Below, piece after piece: positions 24,412-38,800 of a DNA stretch of 64,000 nt. This DNA comes from Chrysomallon squamiferum (lineage: Eukaryota; Mollusca; Gastropoda; Neomphalida; Peltospiridae): assembly GCA_012295275.1 (NCBI GenBank), contig CM022672.1, forward strand, positions 28,499,972-28,563,971. The letters are read 5' to 3'. Under the pieces are notes generated by a model, which was not told where the DNA came from, did not search any database, and saw nothing but the letters and a program-made list of their open reading frames with translations. Numbering within the stretch: position 1 is the first letter of the stretch; each line of letters begins with the position of its first letter. A program made the translations under genes and the position numbers.

Positions 24412-25769
24412 GCACTTATGCACCTTTAACATTTATACAAAATTATACATTATCTTTTTAAATGAAAATATCCCCAACTTTTAAATCATTTAATTTTAAC
24501 ATAAAAATAATTATAAATTCAGAAATATAAAATGTTTGCAGAATAATCTCATATTTTTATCTTGCTTAAAAAAAAAGACTGAACTGCAAACCAACTTGTC
24601 CCCACATTACTGACAGTATATTAAGCATCAACAAGTTTATGAATTAAAATAGTCCACTCCGTGAGCTATATATATATATATATATATATGTATTTTAATA
24701 ACAATTAATCTCAAATCAATTCCTTCAGTATGCACTAATACATTACATATGTAGAGGGGAAAATGAAGGATAAAGAACTTGTCTGCTATGAAGTTCAATA
24801 TACAAAGGACTACAAAAACCATAACTGTCACAGAAATGTGCACACACATACAAAAAAGTTAACATGAAAAGCATTAGTTGTCTTAGCAACATTAGAAAAA
24901 GCCTACTTACTTAAATGCACTGAAGGAATAATGTGTAAACGTCATAATGTACCATGTGTTCTACAAATGTGTACGAAATGCAATAATACCCACCAGATAT
25001 CAACTCAACATTACATGACATACAAAACTGAATATATATCACCAATGAACTATACAAATATGAAAAACATATATTATGACAGATATGTAAAACATGTATT
25101 AAAAAAACGATGCTGTTTTTGTTAACCATTATTAGCATGCGGACAAGGAAAATATACTTCACATACTCTGCTACTTGGCTTCCATGTTTTCCCAGACAAA
25201 GGTCAAAACAACCTGGAATGCTTATATTTTTCTGACTTCATCACTTATTCAAGAGATCTTGATCAGTGTGAAAAGAATGGGGTCTAATAAATATGAAGCT
25301 ACCATCATTTCATTATATGCAGTTCTTTGAAACCATTGACAAAATACAGATAGTTGTTAATATATTATATTCACTTATTCATGGGTAATTTGTTTTTTAT
25401 ATGTAGCGCTCTCCATGTTTTACACTTGCTGTTTCACAAATTTCAAATCATTATAAAGAGATTAATATTCTTAAGGAGATTAAATAGCAGTCTAGGGTAA
25501 GTGAATGTCTTTTAAAATCTAAAATCATCTACAACTGATAATATTTTGAATTAAGTAACTACATCTACTTTTATATTAAACTTGACAGTACAAACAAATT
25601 CCATATTTTACTTAAAAATCTGCTGTAATTGATATTTCAACAAACACATTTAACATTTATTAAAATTTATTAAGATTTTTTGTGCAAAAGTAACTGAAAA
25701 TAATAAACAAAAATAATAACAGTAATAAAAAATATTAATAACAGACACACTTTTTATTTGAAGCTGGAT

Positions 25770-25807
<38 letters not shown>

Positions 25808-26529
25808 TGAAGTTTTCTATTTCTTTTCTTTTTTAACAAGATATGTTTTTATTTTTGTGAATCTTAAGTATAAAAAAAAAAACACAAGAAAAACCAACAA
25901 AAAAACAAACAAACAACTAACTAAATAAACAAAAAAATAAAAATAAAAAATAAAAAATTGAAATAAAAATAAAAATAAAATAACTGGATTAACAAAATTT
26001 CTATTCTGGCTTCATGTAATATTCAAAAATATTCTCCTCTGAGTGCTATATTTTTACAAATACTGTATAGAGTTTCAGCTATAATATTACAACATATCAC
26101 CATTTGCTAAGCATTTGAATCTAATACGGAACTCCCGTCAAAACATGTTTGCTGCAAAGATAACAACTGACACTAATAACTGAGGGACTGTATTATGGAG
26201 AGTTAAACACCCTTTTGCAAGCTGTTGCAAAACAGCACAATATTCCAAGAGAGTGTATGAGATACTGAATAGTGTCTTGCTCTCCCTTAATTAGTTTTCA
26301 CTGCTGTTTGACAATAAAATTCATACTCCTACTACCTGAACATTCACCATTAAAAAATAAAAACATTAATACCATTCATATCATTAGTAATTTCCATTCT
26401 GCAGAATGTTACTTTCATTATAATTTTATATAATATATATAATGTGGTCAAATTAAGGAAGGTACCATTTTATTTACTATTGTGTACTGTAATAATAAAA
26501 ATTTCAAATTAATGATGTCCCTCTATTTA

Positions 26530-26563
<34 letters not shown>

Positions 26564-29500
26564 AATCATGACAAATAACTATTTAACTAAGTGTATAAGA
26601 GAAATAACTTATTTTTAATTGAAAGGTGATGGGCTCTCACTGAGACTGGGTTTTTTTTTTTAAATCTTTTGTGACAGAAATATAATCAACCTTAAGTACA
26701 TCTTTCAAAGAAATCTAAGTTTAAAATTACTTATCTTTGGTTTTAAAATTATTATTAAGAAAAATAAATCAATCCTATGTAATATAAAACACAGCATCAA
26801 ATTTACCATATTAATCCATTCAAAAAAAAATAAATTGAAAAAAAAGAATAAAAATTATACCTTTTTTTTCAAGATAAGCAATCTAAAAAAAAAAATAAAC
26901 AAACATATCAATGTAAAAATTTTCTGCAAATACATCATTATGGAAAATGAAAGACAGTGTATTTAAAAATGGGAGAACGAAAATGAAGTGCAGCTATTTG
27001 AAAAACTGACCACTATATGATTAAAATAAACACTAATTAATTCAACAATAATGTACACAAAAATTTAGCAAAATGATGTTAAAAAGTTTTAAATAAAAGT
27101 ATAAACAGTGAAAAAAAAAGTTGTAATAAATTTTATTTTTTAAAAATCCATTATTTTGGAAATATTATAGCAGTTTATACCCCTTATTATCAGATTCTAT
27201 TCAGTATTTTGTTACATTTTTGTTTTACCGCTAGTTAAAGAGATCATAAATTATGTTTTTATATATAAAAATCATTATAAAGTGTTGAGCAAAAAACAAA
27301 AGAGGGATAGACCTAAACATAAAACTAAAACTGCAATAATATTGTTGTTCATTTATTTGTTTAATGGTATTTTAAAGGTAAGATGATTTGGATATATTTT
27401 CAAAACGGTAATACATATCTATAGCAGAGAAAAGATCACTTGGTAGATATGTAACAAAAGCTGCTTTTCTTAATGGGGATTCCTTTAATGTTTCTGTTTT
27501 GTCATTACTTTTACATAACCTCAAAAAAAAAACAAATATCATGCATATACAATATACATATTTACTTTGTATTTGTTTCTTGACATGTGATCTTTGATAA
27601 ACAATGGAGAATCAACAGATAAGTTTACTGTTTCAGAATGACTCTCGTGTGCCTAAGATAGACTTAATATTATTCAGTAAATCTTATAAAAGTTGCATTT
27701 CTGTCTTAGTCTTCCAAATTTCATACAATTCATCAGTCTCGAAAAATGATCTATTTGTATATTCAATATATATTAATTTTTGAGATGTTCAGTACACAAT
27801 TAAGGTGCATTTCAGTGTGTATTGAAAAATGCTTAAATATACTGTACAGCTCTAAAGTTTCATTCTTGTATAATATATAAATCACACTTTCTTCATAGAT
27901 TCTGAAGAAAAATACCAGAACATTTTATTCAGATAAAAAATCTTTCCGATATGTAATTCTAATTGTATTGGAAAATGATATTTTTGACAATTTTGTCACA
28001 GACCTATTATGGATGATTATTTTACAAATAAAAAAAGAATATAATTTTTTTTTGTTTTTTTTCTTCTGAATGTTATTTAAGTCTAATATTTGTTTATCTG
28101 TTTATTCTTATAACTGCATTCGGTGACATTGAAATGTCCATGCCGATCGCACTATATATAACGAAGGAAAATATATAAATAAATACCAAATTGTAAATAT
28201 ATATATATATATATATAATTCAAAAGTTTATATCTACTGAACTAACAGGCACTAATAGGTTATAAATTACCTGATTATTCTATAAGCTATTCCTTTTTCA
28301 TCCTATTTGGTACATTCAGACATTTTATTTCTGGCGGTATGTTGCACGCGTGCGTACTCAAGGGATATAACCGGGGTCCATGTCAAAATAGCAAACGAAT
28401 GCTTCACCGTTAACGGGGTGTCAAATTAATATTAACAGTTATTCATTCATTTTGGGAGAATTGTTCATAAGATTTAGGAAATTGAACTTTACCTCACTCC
28501 TGCAGAATAACAAATATTAATATGTTGTCACAAGAACCATATTGCTGTATCATTATATTATTATCAAATATTTTATTATCAATGATTCAATCTGTATTTT
28601 TGCTTGTTCATCATGAAATATGTATTGCAGTTATAAACTAAGCTTCAATATGTTTTATAATTGACTGTTTAATATGTGTATATTCAAACAAAACTATATT
28701 ATTTCATGCTGTTTTAATTCCTAGTTATGGACATTTAATTAAACAGAAATATTTTGAGATAGTCCCATACTATTTCTGTACAGGGGAGATAATGGATCCT
28801 AAAGTCATCCGGGACTTTACAAAATGGATTCTTCGAACGAAGTGCGACTTAATAAAACGAATAAAAATCGTTGACAATTTTTTTTTTTTACCAATGCAAT
28901 GTTGTCGAATGGTATGGAAGGGAAATAAAACAACCTAAGAATTAAGGTATTTTTGTTTCGATGTTGATAGAAATATTTTTGTTTTGTATTTAACGTAACA
29001 TATTTTGCCAATCGTCCAACGTAAACAAGTAATGAAGTATTAACTGAAAATAGTCAAATAGTATCAGGACTGTAACGGAGATATGTTTTTCTGAGTCAAA
29101 AGTATTATATCACATTATTTTATCTAAATCTGACTGGGAAGGTTATCTTACAGTGTGAGTGTTATTAGGGGAAAATATACGTGACCTATTACTTCATACA
29201 TGTATTACTAGTAATTTCTATTACTTAGTTATTTACCTTATTACTACTAGTATAAATCTAAGTATTAATGTTTTGTGGTCATTGAGTGCCACTAGTAGTT
29301 ATGGATTTACCTGTATTAGCAGAAGAAAATTCGACGGCAATTATGTGGTTATCCCTGTGAGTTGTTCCTCATTAATTAGCTAAAATGTAATTATTTTGCA
29401 TACAGTATAGTTGTCGTGTATAGTTAAAAAAATTTAGAATTAATATTCTAATAAAATATACACTCATTTAAACAAAACGTCCATGGAGAAAAGCAGAAAA

Positions 29501-29689
29501 CTCTTTGTTGATAAAATTGTAACATTTAGAGTAAATGTTGGATACTTTGATTTTCAGCTATTGCAGTGATTTTATTCTTCAGGAATGCTCAAGAGTTGTA
29601 TGTTTGCAACACTCGTTTTTCTTTTCTTTATAACTTGATGATAACAAGTAAAATATTTTTCAAGTTTTCAGTAACTGTTCTATCTCAGT
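23387..29689. other. Intergenic stretch between transporter and ankyrin/SOCS genes
   Basis: No conserved coding region is recognised. It holds microsatellites (24369-24409 TG; 24667-24689 TA; 25775-25801 TA; 26531-26562 TTA; 28198-28217 AT) and A-rich low-complexity patches (25872-25980). A short CG-containing patch at about 28330-28425 stands out and could be an upstream promoter of either flanking gene. The missing first non-coding exon of the transporter gene should lie in this interval. Confidence 0.6.
24369..24409. repeat. (TG)n microsatellite
   Basis: About 20 perfect TG units in intergenic DNA. Confidence 0.95.
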
Positions 29690-30080
29690 TGGATCGAGTA
29701 AGGAAAAGATTATAATGGCCCTCTCTGTTTCAAAAGCTTTTCCAAACTTCTCCTTTGAATTTAAAGTTGTAGGGCATTGATTTCTTCTTCTTCTTCTTCC
29801 TCCTCTTGCTTTTCATTGCCACTTGCTGCCATTTCAAGCAGCTTATCATTAAAAACCTGGTTGTTTTGTGCTTTAAGCAAATCTGTTATGTCACTTTCCA
29901 CATGCACTTTATTTGTTGACTGTATCTAAAACATTAAGGCTTTTCCAAAATTCTTTAAGAGTATGATCTCCTTCTGTAGCCATTGCTTTAATGAAAATTT
30001 CAAACATTTTGTTCAAATAATCTGGCTTAAAAGTTTAAAGAAGATTTTGGTCCATAAGCAGTCCCATTACATCCATATTT
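29690..30080 (-). pseudogene. Tigger/pogo-type transposase relic (C-terminal part)
   Basis: Minus-strand translation gives, in order: LLMDQNLL (cf. QPMDQGVI), FKPDYLNKMFEIFIKAMAT, then TLKEFWKSLNVLDTVNK, which matches the conserved SLxxFWKxxNxLDAV block of Tigger/Jerky-like DDE transposases. It continues with DITDLLKAQNNQVFNDKLLE and an acidic E-rich tail ending near EEEEEEEINAL at about 29775-29815. In-frame stops interrupt it. Less certain traces extend to about 30330. The DNA-binding half is not recognisable. It is a dead transposon copy in intergenic DNA. Confidence 0.65.
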
Positions 30081-31190
30081 AAGATATGTAATTTATGTCT
30101 TCAATTGTAACTTCTGTTTTTGTGGAAACATTTTTGTTACATCCTTAACAACACTGGCAGCTTTAATTTAATATTAATCCATCCTGCTCTCTTCTTACAA
30201 TGCTCAAACCAGCAAGTGTAGTAGTCTTCTTTTTTTAACCTGAGCATTGTATAAATGGAAAATGGCTTTGCGCAAATCATGGCAATACAGTCTTCCTTTC
30301 AATAAAGCTTGAAACAGTTGCCCACAATTACAGAAATGTTCTGAACATAAAACTCAGTTGTCTTTCAAGTTACAATAAAAAATGTGTAGTATTTTATTGT
30401 TTTTTGCATGCTTTATCCAGTGAATTAGAAATAATTTTAATTTAGTGACTTTCATTTTTCTAAAGTAACATACCAGTAATATATCTAAGTTCTGACATCA
30501 CTTAATTTGTTTCTGCTGAAATCTTTTAAAAATAATTCATAGGTTCTCAAAAGTGCTTTACATTTTTTTCTTGTGATTTGTATTTTTGCCTAAATTCGTA
30601 CTGTTCTTTTGATTGTTAGTTTTGTGTTTTTTTCCAATACATTTTCTGAGCTGTGACTGTTATTTTTTTAGAAATTATGCTACAGATATGATAATAACAC
30701 AAATTTCTTTTTAATTTTTTGTAGACCTGAAATTTAACTTCTTTTTAAAATATTAAGTCCAAGATTAAACAAGTGTCGCACAGATTGGATACATGACATT
30801 TTTGTTTTCACTGAGGTTGAATAATATTATGTAATAAACAAAAAGAAAATGTAATGTTTTGGGTGTTTCTGATGACACAAGTGTTTACAACAGGATTAGG
30901 TATTAATCACTGTAAGTCCATATATATTTTAATTAATTACTCAAATATCAAACTTTAGCTCTAAAACTAACAAGACTGATGTCATCAGTAACATCTTAAA
31001 CAGCTAATTATAAAAAATGTCAACAATTATATTTTAAAGGTCTATACTTTCTCTACATTTTTCATAAACAACTTATTTAACAGTAAAATTTTATATTTTC
31101 TAACACCTGACATACAAACCTGAGTTCATTTTATGAGAACATTTATATATATATATATATGGGAGTAAAGGTGGTATTACATATTATTCA
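30081..31190. other. Intergenic, upstream of the ankyrin/SOCS gene
   Basis: Possible further traces of the Tigger relic to about 30330, then AT-rich sequence with no recognised feature and a short TA run at 31147-31159. An acceptor-like ATTATTCAG ends at 31190, suggesting that the coding start exon of the next gene also carries spliced 5' UTR. Confidence 0.4.
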
Positions 31191-31215
31191 GGTAATAGCT
31201 TGATTCAAGGACATA

Positions 31216-32839
31216 ATGGGTAATTCTAAATCAACAAAATGTGAAGAGCCGCAGATGGGCATGACACAGTTGGAACGGGAACTCCATCTGGCTGTAATGG
31301 CCAATGATCGAGAAAGTGTGCGAAAATTATTGGCTCAGGGTGCTGATATCAACTATCCATGGAATAATCCCACAGTTCCTAGTGTTAAAGACAGCACAAC
31401 CCCACTTCTTGCTGCAGTGTCACTCAATCATGTAGAAATCAGTATGGTCAGTATAAACAGAAAAGATAATTCTAGAATAACATTACAAATAATATTTCAG
31501 TGGAAAATAAAGGTAACTAATGATTCTATAATGTCCTATAATATAATATAATGTAAAAAAAAAAAAAAAAAAAAAAAAAAGGATTTATTTTCTTTTCTGT
31601 TTTTGTATATTTTTAAAATTTATTATTTAAAAAAATTATTTTTAGGTAATACAAATTCCATTTAAATGCTTCATTTTTCTGTATTATCTAACAGAAATTC
31701 ATTTTATGATAATTTTCATTTTGCTTTTTTAACAGATACTCTTAAAAGCTGGCGCCAGTATTGATCTTACAGACCGTCGCAATTGCACACCTTTATACAA
31801 AGCTGCCTATCATGGTCGGCCTATACTTGTTGACATCTTAGTTCAGTCAGGTAAGATATGTATCAAGATATTTGTGTTCAAAGTGCTGACTGCAAATCAG
31901 GTGTCAAGTCCTTATGCTAGAAAGTCAACTTTTCTCTTCTTTTTTCAATGAATGAGCAAGTCTCATACTGTAATGCTGTGTAAAAGAAAGCAAGAATATG
32001 TTATTGTGTAACAATGCAAATTTTCGTTTTTTAGTTTTTTAAATTATACATACATAAATTCATTTCAGGTGCTGATATTAACAAGCCTGACCAGGAGAAT
32101 CAGACTCCACTCTATATATGTGTACAGAATGCTATTGTTCATTCAAGCTATGCCACTGTTGAAAGGCTGCTGGCAGCTGGTTCATCTGTGCATATGTGAG
32201 TAGACAAGTCAATCTACTTACAGATTGTAAAAATTGATTGTAGAAATATTCTAAATGAAAAAAAAAAATTAGGTTTACAAAACATTTAAACAACAAGCAT
32301 GAATATGATTTGAAAAATAAATGTGTTTTGTAAAAAATAGTGGTGTTAATTTCAGGTGTGACAAAGATGGGCTGGCTCCTATACATGTTGCTGCACACTG
32401 GAAACTCAAGGACATAATACGAATGCTTCTCAAAGCTAAAAGTGATGTGAATGCTACAGATCACCGTGGCCGGACACCTCTCTATGTGTGTGTTAGCTCA
32501 CTAAGCACTGGCCTGTACAAGGATGATCTGAGGTACCAGGTTCCATGTATGAAGATTGTTTATGCTGCTGGCTGCGATATGTTGAATCTTGTTGATTGGT
32601 TGAGGTGGAAAGGTCCCGGAATTCCTGAGGAGATGCTGGCTGATGATGAAGCTTTCTCCAGGTGGTACAAGACAAACATGTCATCACCCCACTCTCTGAT
32701 GAATCTTTGTCGTAAGGTGATTCAGCAACATCTGGACTTTGAAAGGGGAAGCTTCCGTCTCCTTATTCCCAAACTGCCTGTCCCTTCCAAACTACAAGAT
32801 TATCTTTCTCGCAAATTATTCCATCTCCCTCCTCCATAA
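31216..32839 (+). CDS. Ankyrin-repeat and SOCS-box protein (ASB-like), complete
   Basis: Four exons: 31216-31446, 31736-31850, 32069-32195 and 32356-32839, joining in phase to 318 residues. About six ankyrin repeats fill residues 18 to 240 (e.g. TPLLAAVSLNHVEISMILLK, then AGASIDLTD; TPLYKAAYHGRP; APIHVAAHWKLKD). The C-terminus is a SOCS box: the BC box SLMNLCRKVI at 271-280 for Elongin B/C binding and the Cullin-box LPVP at 298-301. ASB proteins are substrate receptors of Cullin-5 E3 ubiquitin ligases. The protein starts MGNSKST, an N-myristoylation-type sequence (Gly2, Ser6) that is unusual for this family and predicts membrane attachment. The donor of exon 1 is GTCAGT; reading past it gives only a short dead-end extension. 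The exact ASB orthologue is not clear. It faces the Neuralized gene tail to tail. Confidence 0.9.
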
Positions 32840-35800
32840 CTTGATAAAGAATTCATTGTTAATCACATGTAAAATAGATAGTACCTGAAATAAGAACTAT
32901 AGGAGGAATGGAAGTAAAAGATAAAGAATGTTCATTTGTATGACAAAAATCTTATAATCTAAATGTTATGATTTATGATAAAATACTAAAAAAGAATAAC
33001 TAAATTATAACATAGTTGTTATGATAATTATTATTAAAAGAAATATTAATACTGAATCAAATTTATATATAAAAGTTTATTTGTTTGTGTCATTAAATAA
33101 AATCAGAATCTAGGTGTGTTAAAAAATATGTACATTCTCAAAGTCAGTAATAACAAGTACATGTCAGATGTAAAACATTTTCTTCTATAATAATCACTGA
33201 AATGAGTATTTGTTTCAGTTTTGCTGTACTTGATTTCTTCCATTCTGTATATCATTGCAGAAACAATCTCAAGGACCATTATTAACTGCTGTGGTTCTCT
33301 GGTTATTCAACACATACTATGTATGTTGAAGCTGTTTATATTAATGGGCTCATACACATTAATATGTGAGCCACTCTACTGAAAGAGATGCTTCTCACAT
33401 AGGCTGATAAAGAGATAATCATCTGATTGTATAGTATGTCAGTTTTCATTGTTTTACAATTTGTGCATAAAACCCTCAGAATTTGATAAATCTTAGTATA
33501 TATTTTTAAAGTATTTTTCTAAAGCATACCTTTACAAGATTTAACTAATTAAGGTAAAACAATTTCAAAATTGTCTATTTAACAGATAGGCATTACCCAC
33601 CATTAACTAGATGCACACATGTGATGTCAACTTTCCTTAATGGCATACTATTTCATACTGTAATGAGTTTTGTAGTTTTGGTCATTCAGAAGCAGGATAT
33701 TGCAATGAACTGCATGTAAATAATTGCTATGACCAGCTGAGAGGAGCATGCAGATTGGCAAGGTAATAATAATTAAAAAAGAAAAGAAGAAAATTAATTT
33801 TTATTTCATTGAGGCCCAAAAAGGCAGATCCAAAACTCTTTGAACTCAAAAATAATATGTGGAGAACATCGGTTCTTATTCATTCTTGCTGAAATACTCC
33901 CCAGACTCATTTTGTCAAGGTTTCTTAAGGTGCTTAAAAATGCATAACTGCTATGACTGAACAGAGAGTATTTTTCTCAATTAATGCTGCAGATAAATTT
34001 TGCTTTTGGCAAAGCACAAATGCTTGTAGCTCAGACATTTTTCAAGGTATCGACAAGTAGTTTATTTTTTTTAATCTTTTCTTGTTACGTGAATATCTTA
34101 TTTATCAGTTTTTAAAGCAACAGCCCTTTTCAGTGGAGTGAATAAATGACTATTAGTGCCATTTCGTAAATCAGTGTGTATTTTAGAAAAAACATTAATT
34201 CAGGTTACTTCAAAGGCGATTACTGGTGTATTCTTTTTTAATTATTTTTTGTTACAGAAAAATGAAATGTATATTGCTGGCACAATATACTATAATCATG
34301 TTATAGTTACTCCTTTAAGGACCATGATAGTTTGTTCTGCTGTTGTTATTATGATTATTATTATTATTATCATTATTACTATTATTAATAAATGTGTACT
34401 TCCACTTTGCATTTGACTATGTTAAAAAAAAAAAGACTAGTTTATTTTTTAAATATTTTTATAAAATTAATTTCAATCTTTGAGGTAAAATGTGAACTAT
34501 AGAAAATAGAATGGCAGTTTTGTGGTGCTGGACATAACATTCAGAGGAAGTGGAGGTCATTCAGACTGCCCTAATTACTACAGCTTTAATTTCAGAATTG
34601 TACACATAAATATTTGCCTTTCGAATGAAGATGATTTCCATTGATTTTTCTTGAAATAAACAAAAAGTAGTACTGAAGTATTGTATGAAATATTCAGCAC
34701 CTGTCATTTAATGGTAATTAGTGAAACTACCTTGTGTGCTAAAGAAGCTGAATGACAGACTATAAAGATTGTTCTTGACTAACAGGAATATGGTAGATAT
34801 TACTACACTCACTTTTTCCTGTGATGGATGTTGGTTTTCTTTCCTCTCTCAAATACAAATGACATATTGTTACACTTTGCCTTGTTAGTGCTAAGAGAAT
34901 TGGAAAGAACATGATTATATCCCTTCACATTACATTTTCTTCTGAAATAAATTTAATTTTTTTGTGTTAGGAGCATATTATTTTAAATCCAGTTTTTGGA
35001 TACCTACTTTCAGAAATTATTTTAATCTTTCATATTCTTTAAAATGATGTATTGACATTATAAACTGAGTTGAAAGAAGTGTCAAAGCAAGTTTCGTTAA
35101 TGAGTATTTTGAGAGGCTTATGTGATAAATATTCCTAATTTGGGATTGTTTGTAGTCTTGAAATTATGAAATACATGTTGATGTCAAAACCATGAGGAAC
35201 ACAATGAGTCAACAAGAATGTTCAGTTTTTAGAAACTTGGGACCTAATGAATATATTCTCACACTTTGCATAATTAAATAATGAAATTTATATTTTTACC
35301 TCATGTCCCTTGTACCATGGAATTGTCGAGAAAAGATTATTATTATCATTATTACATTTAATTTTTGGTATTTGTATTTAATGCCATGTTATATTACAGT
35401 AGCTTAAACATGAGGTCAAATAGAAAAGAAAGAGGGAAAGTCTGACTAAAACAAAATTATTGTTACCCTCTTTAAACTTTAAAAAAAATAATTTGTCAGC
35501 ATTATCCAAACAAGATAGTTTCCTTTTCATCCTTAATTATTATTTAATTCTGCTGTATAATGTTTTGTGGCTTTTAAAAAATATATATTTTAATAATTTT
35601 GTGTATTATTCCCAAATACATGTATATCATGACAGATTATGAATACAAATTATCAGTTTTAAAATGAATATACACCGCCAAGATAAAAATATTTTATCAA
35701 AATTATTGTACCAAAAATTTAGGAAACTTCAAATTAATTACATAACTTTTGTAAGTTCTTTTTTTTTTTTTCTTTTTTTTTGAGTTTTAAAAAAGGTAAA

Positions 35801-38800
35801 AAGTAATTCGAATTTTTTTTTCTACAGAATTAACATACTTAATTAACTATCAGTTAAGAAATATCAGGTGTATTACTTGTGCATTTTTTATTTTTTGCTA
35901 AGACCTGTTAAAATAATAACAGCTGGTAAAACAACATTATTGAAAACAAGAAGTTTAAAAAAATCATTTAAGATTATTAAAAGTGATATTTTTCTCTCTT
36001 AATTTAAAAAAAAAGTTATTTATTATTATTTTTATATAACTACTGTTAGAAAAAGAATAAATTACAAAGTTTGTGTCACATTTTGTGAAACATTTTCCAA
36101 ATGACAGTCATATGGTGTTCAGTTGTGTAACAGCAGTTACTAATGGAGTAGTGTAATATAAAATACATGTTTATATTAATATTCTGTTTTCATTTGCAAA
36201 AAGATATAGATTAAATATATATATATATATGTTGCATAAAAGTATTAAGAATGTTTTATTCTTGATGTTTTTATTTTTATTTTATTTATAATTTTTTTTT
36301 TTGTATTTCTTTTGTTAATGTGATATTTTATTACATTCATTTATTCTCACATAAAGATATTTGTTTTGTTTTTTGATCATTTTAATACAGAGAGCTGGAA
36401 TCTCAATAATGTGCAATTATTAACATTACAATACTTGACTTGTATGTGTGGCTGACCATTCTTTTATATCTTTTATCATTCCTTTAAAACTCAGAATATT
36501 TGGAAATAGTTTATTGTCTTAGTGTTAATTGTGAATAAATACAGGAAGAAAAAATGTTAGTACTAATTCATTGGAAATCTTACATTAAAAACATTGTTTT
36601 TAAATATTTTAGTTAATGTATCTGTATTGTATTTTATAATCAGTTTTATTATCCTGAATCTATTTTAATTACCCAAATTCTTCAAATGTTTCTTAACATG
36701 TACCAGATTGCTTTAAGAGGTGTGTTTGTCTGTGTAAGTAAAAGCAGGAGCTTTAACAGGAACTGGATGGATTACACTATATATGGATTGTTACTGCGTA
36801 AATTATTTTCAACTTGCATTTGTTACAGTGTTAGAAAGTAGTTTAAAAAAGTAGTTTATTAAATTCAGACAAACTGATCATCAGCAATGATTAGCTGCAT
36901 TATATGAATGCAGCATCCTTTACCATTATTATCATTTAATGGAAGAAAATTGCTTGTATCGTGAGAAAGGTCTTTTTTCTTCTTTATTTTTTAAATTGGA
37001 GTCGACTTGTATTTTTACCTAAATTGTATTAAATGGTAACATTTATATGAAGAAGTTAAAATTGCTGTATATTAATGAGAATGTTGTTCATCTATGCATC
37101 AACAACAGAATGAGTCCCTAACATAAAATCTTTCATTTTAGTGAATGTTTCATGTGTTTTTATCAGCTTCATATTACTGACAGAATGAGTGTTATGGTTA
37201 CAGAACGCCACATTTTATTTGAAATAAACTACATTCATTCAAATTTTTTGTTTTGTTTCTTCTTTCAGAAACCCAAAGATAAAATTCTGTTTTTAAATTT
37301 CATAATTTACAATTACTTTAGAAATAGCATGTTACAGGATTAAATTAAAAACTAAATTAAAGTTACTAACCAAAAAAGGATTTCCACTTGACCTGATTTT
37401 AATTGTTTTGTTTCTAGTTAATGTTTTGAATTTTAAACACTTCTTTTGAAAGTAAATATATGTTTGAGTTAATAATTACTGTAAGAAGCAATTAAGTGAC
37501 ATTTTTACATTTACTACATCAAAACAAATAATGCTTATAACTTTACTTATTAAAATTTGAACTATATATTCATACACAATACTGCATTACACTCTATTCT
37601 GAAAACGTCAATTATTTTTACTACAGCAAAATTTAGAAATCTTCTAATACTGCTTCTGGTTACAAAATTATATATTGCCAGATCTGTTTTCTCTATGATG
37701 GAAAGATGTAATAATTTCTACTATTTTATAAATTAAACTTTATGTATTTTACAACTGTATGTATGTTTGTGTTTATAAATTTTATGTGTTACTCTTTAAG
37801 TGATCTATCTACACTTACAGTTAAGTTACTCAAGTGATAAATCAGGAGAACAAGTAATAATTTTAAACTAACAAATAATCAAAAGGTGTAACTAAGAAGA
37901 TGGGTTTCTTTTCCACAAATCAAATAAAAATGACAAAACAATAAGTAAAATCAATGAACTATGACATCTAAGAAGCTGAAAATGCAGAAATGCCAAGGAC
38001 ATTAATTAGTGTAATAAGCAAAACGAATATCCAACCACTATAGTCATGATGGTACCAATAGATAAAACAGAAAAACCAAATGATAAACTAGGAATGTTAA
38101 ATTACATGTTTATTATTATTATTCCTAACATAAAAATATCCAAATTAATGGTAACTAAAAAATATAAATCATTAGTTCTTTAAAACCATAAACATAATGA
38201 AAATAAGTGACATTTAAAAAAATATTTCTCACAGAAAGGTTTAATTCCAGTAAAATCCAACTTTACTTTTTAATGACTGTTTAAACTAATAATAAAATAA
38301 ATAATACAAGTTAAAAAGATAAGCAAAATCATAGCTTATTTAAATACTAAACATAGCTTTGATGATTATTACTATAAATATCAAAAGCCTGAAAAAAGAA
38401 AAAAAGAAAGAAAAAAAGAAAAGAAAATATTGAAACAAGAACTTGTATTTCTTTCATTCATCTATAAATACTACTGAAAAATAACTCATAAATATTAAAA
38501 AATGATACATACATTATTTTTTTGCTTTCAGTGTGAAGAAAATAATATCGACAAATAACAATGTAGTTATGATTAATTTTATCCAATCAAGCAAAAAGCA
38601 TAGACTATTATTATATTAGCTATATCACTGCAGTTTATAATATTTATTAATAATTACAAGTCTCTTTACTCCTTCAGTTGAAATAAATGTAACCTTTTAT
38701 TTATTTGCAAATAAACAGTAATTTAGGACATCATGAAATGTGTTAAATACGTTATATCAGATTTTTTTTGTTTTGCAAACCATAACTGTTTCTCATTTAA

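Noticed and set aside
24637-25162. Minus-strand frames of 70 and 83 residues, Ile/Tyr/His-rich
   Set aside because: Built on TA repeats and AT-rich DNA; no domain.
31447-31551. Read-through of the first ankyrin/SOCS exon to a stop at 31551
   Set aside because: A GTCAGT donor after 31446 joins in phase to an ankyrin helix in exon 2 (VEISM-ILLKAGA), which restores the repeat consensus.
32321-32355. Earlier start for the last exon of the ankyrin/SOCS gene
   Set aside because: An acceptor, TTTCAG, ends at 32355 and restores the phase with the previous exon; the upstream residues are intronic.
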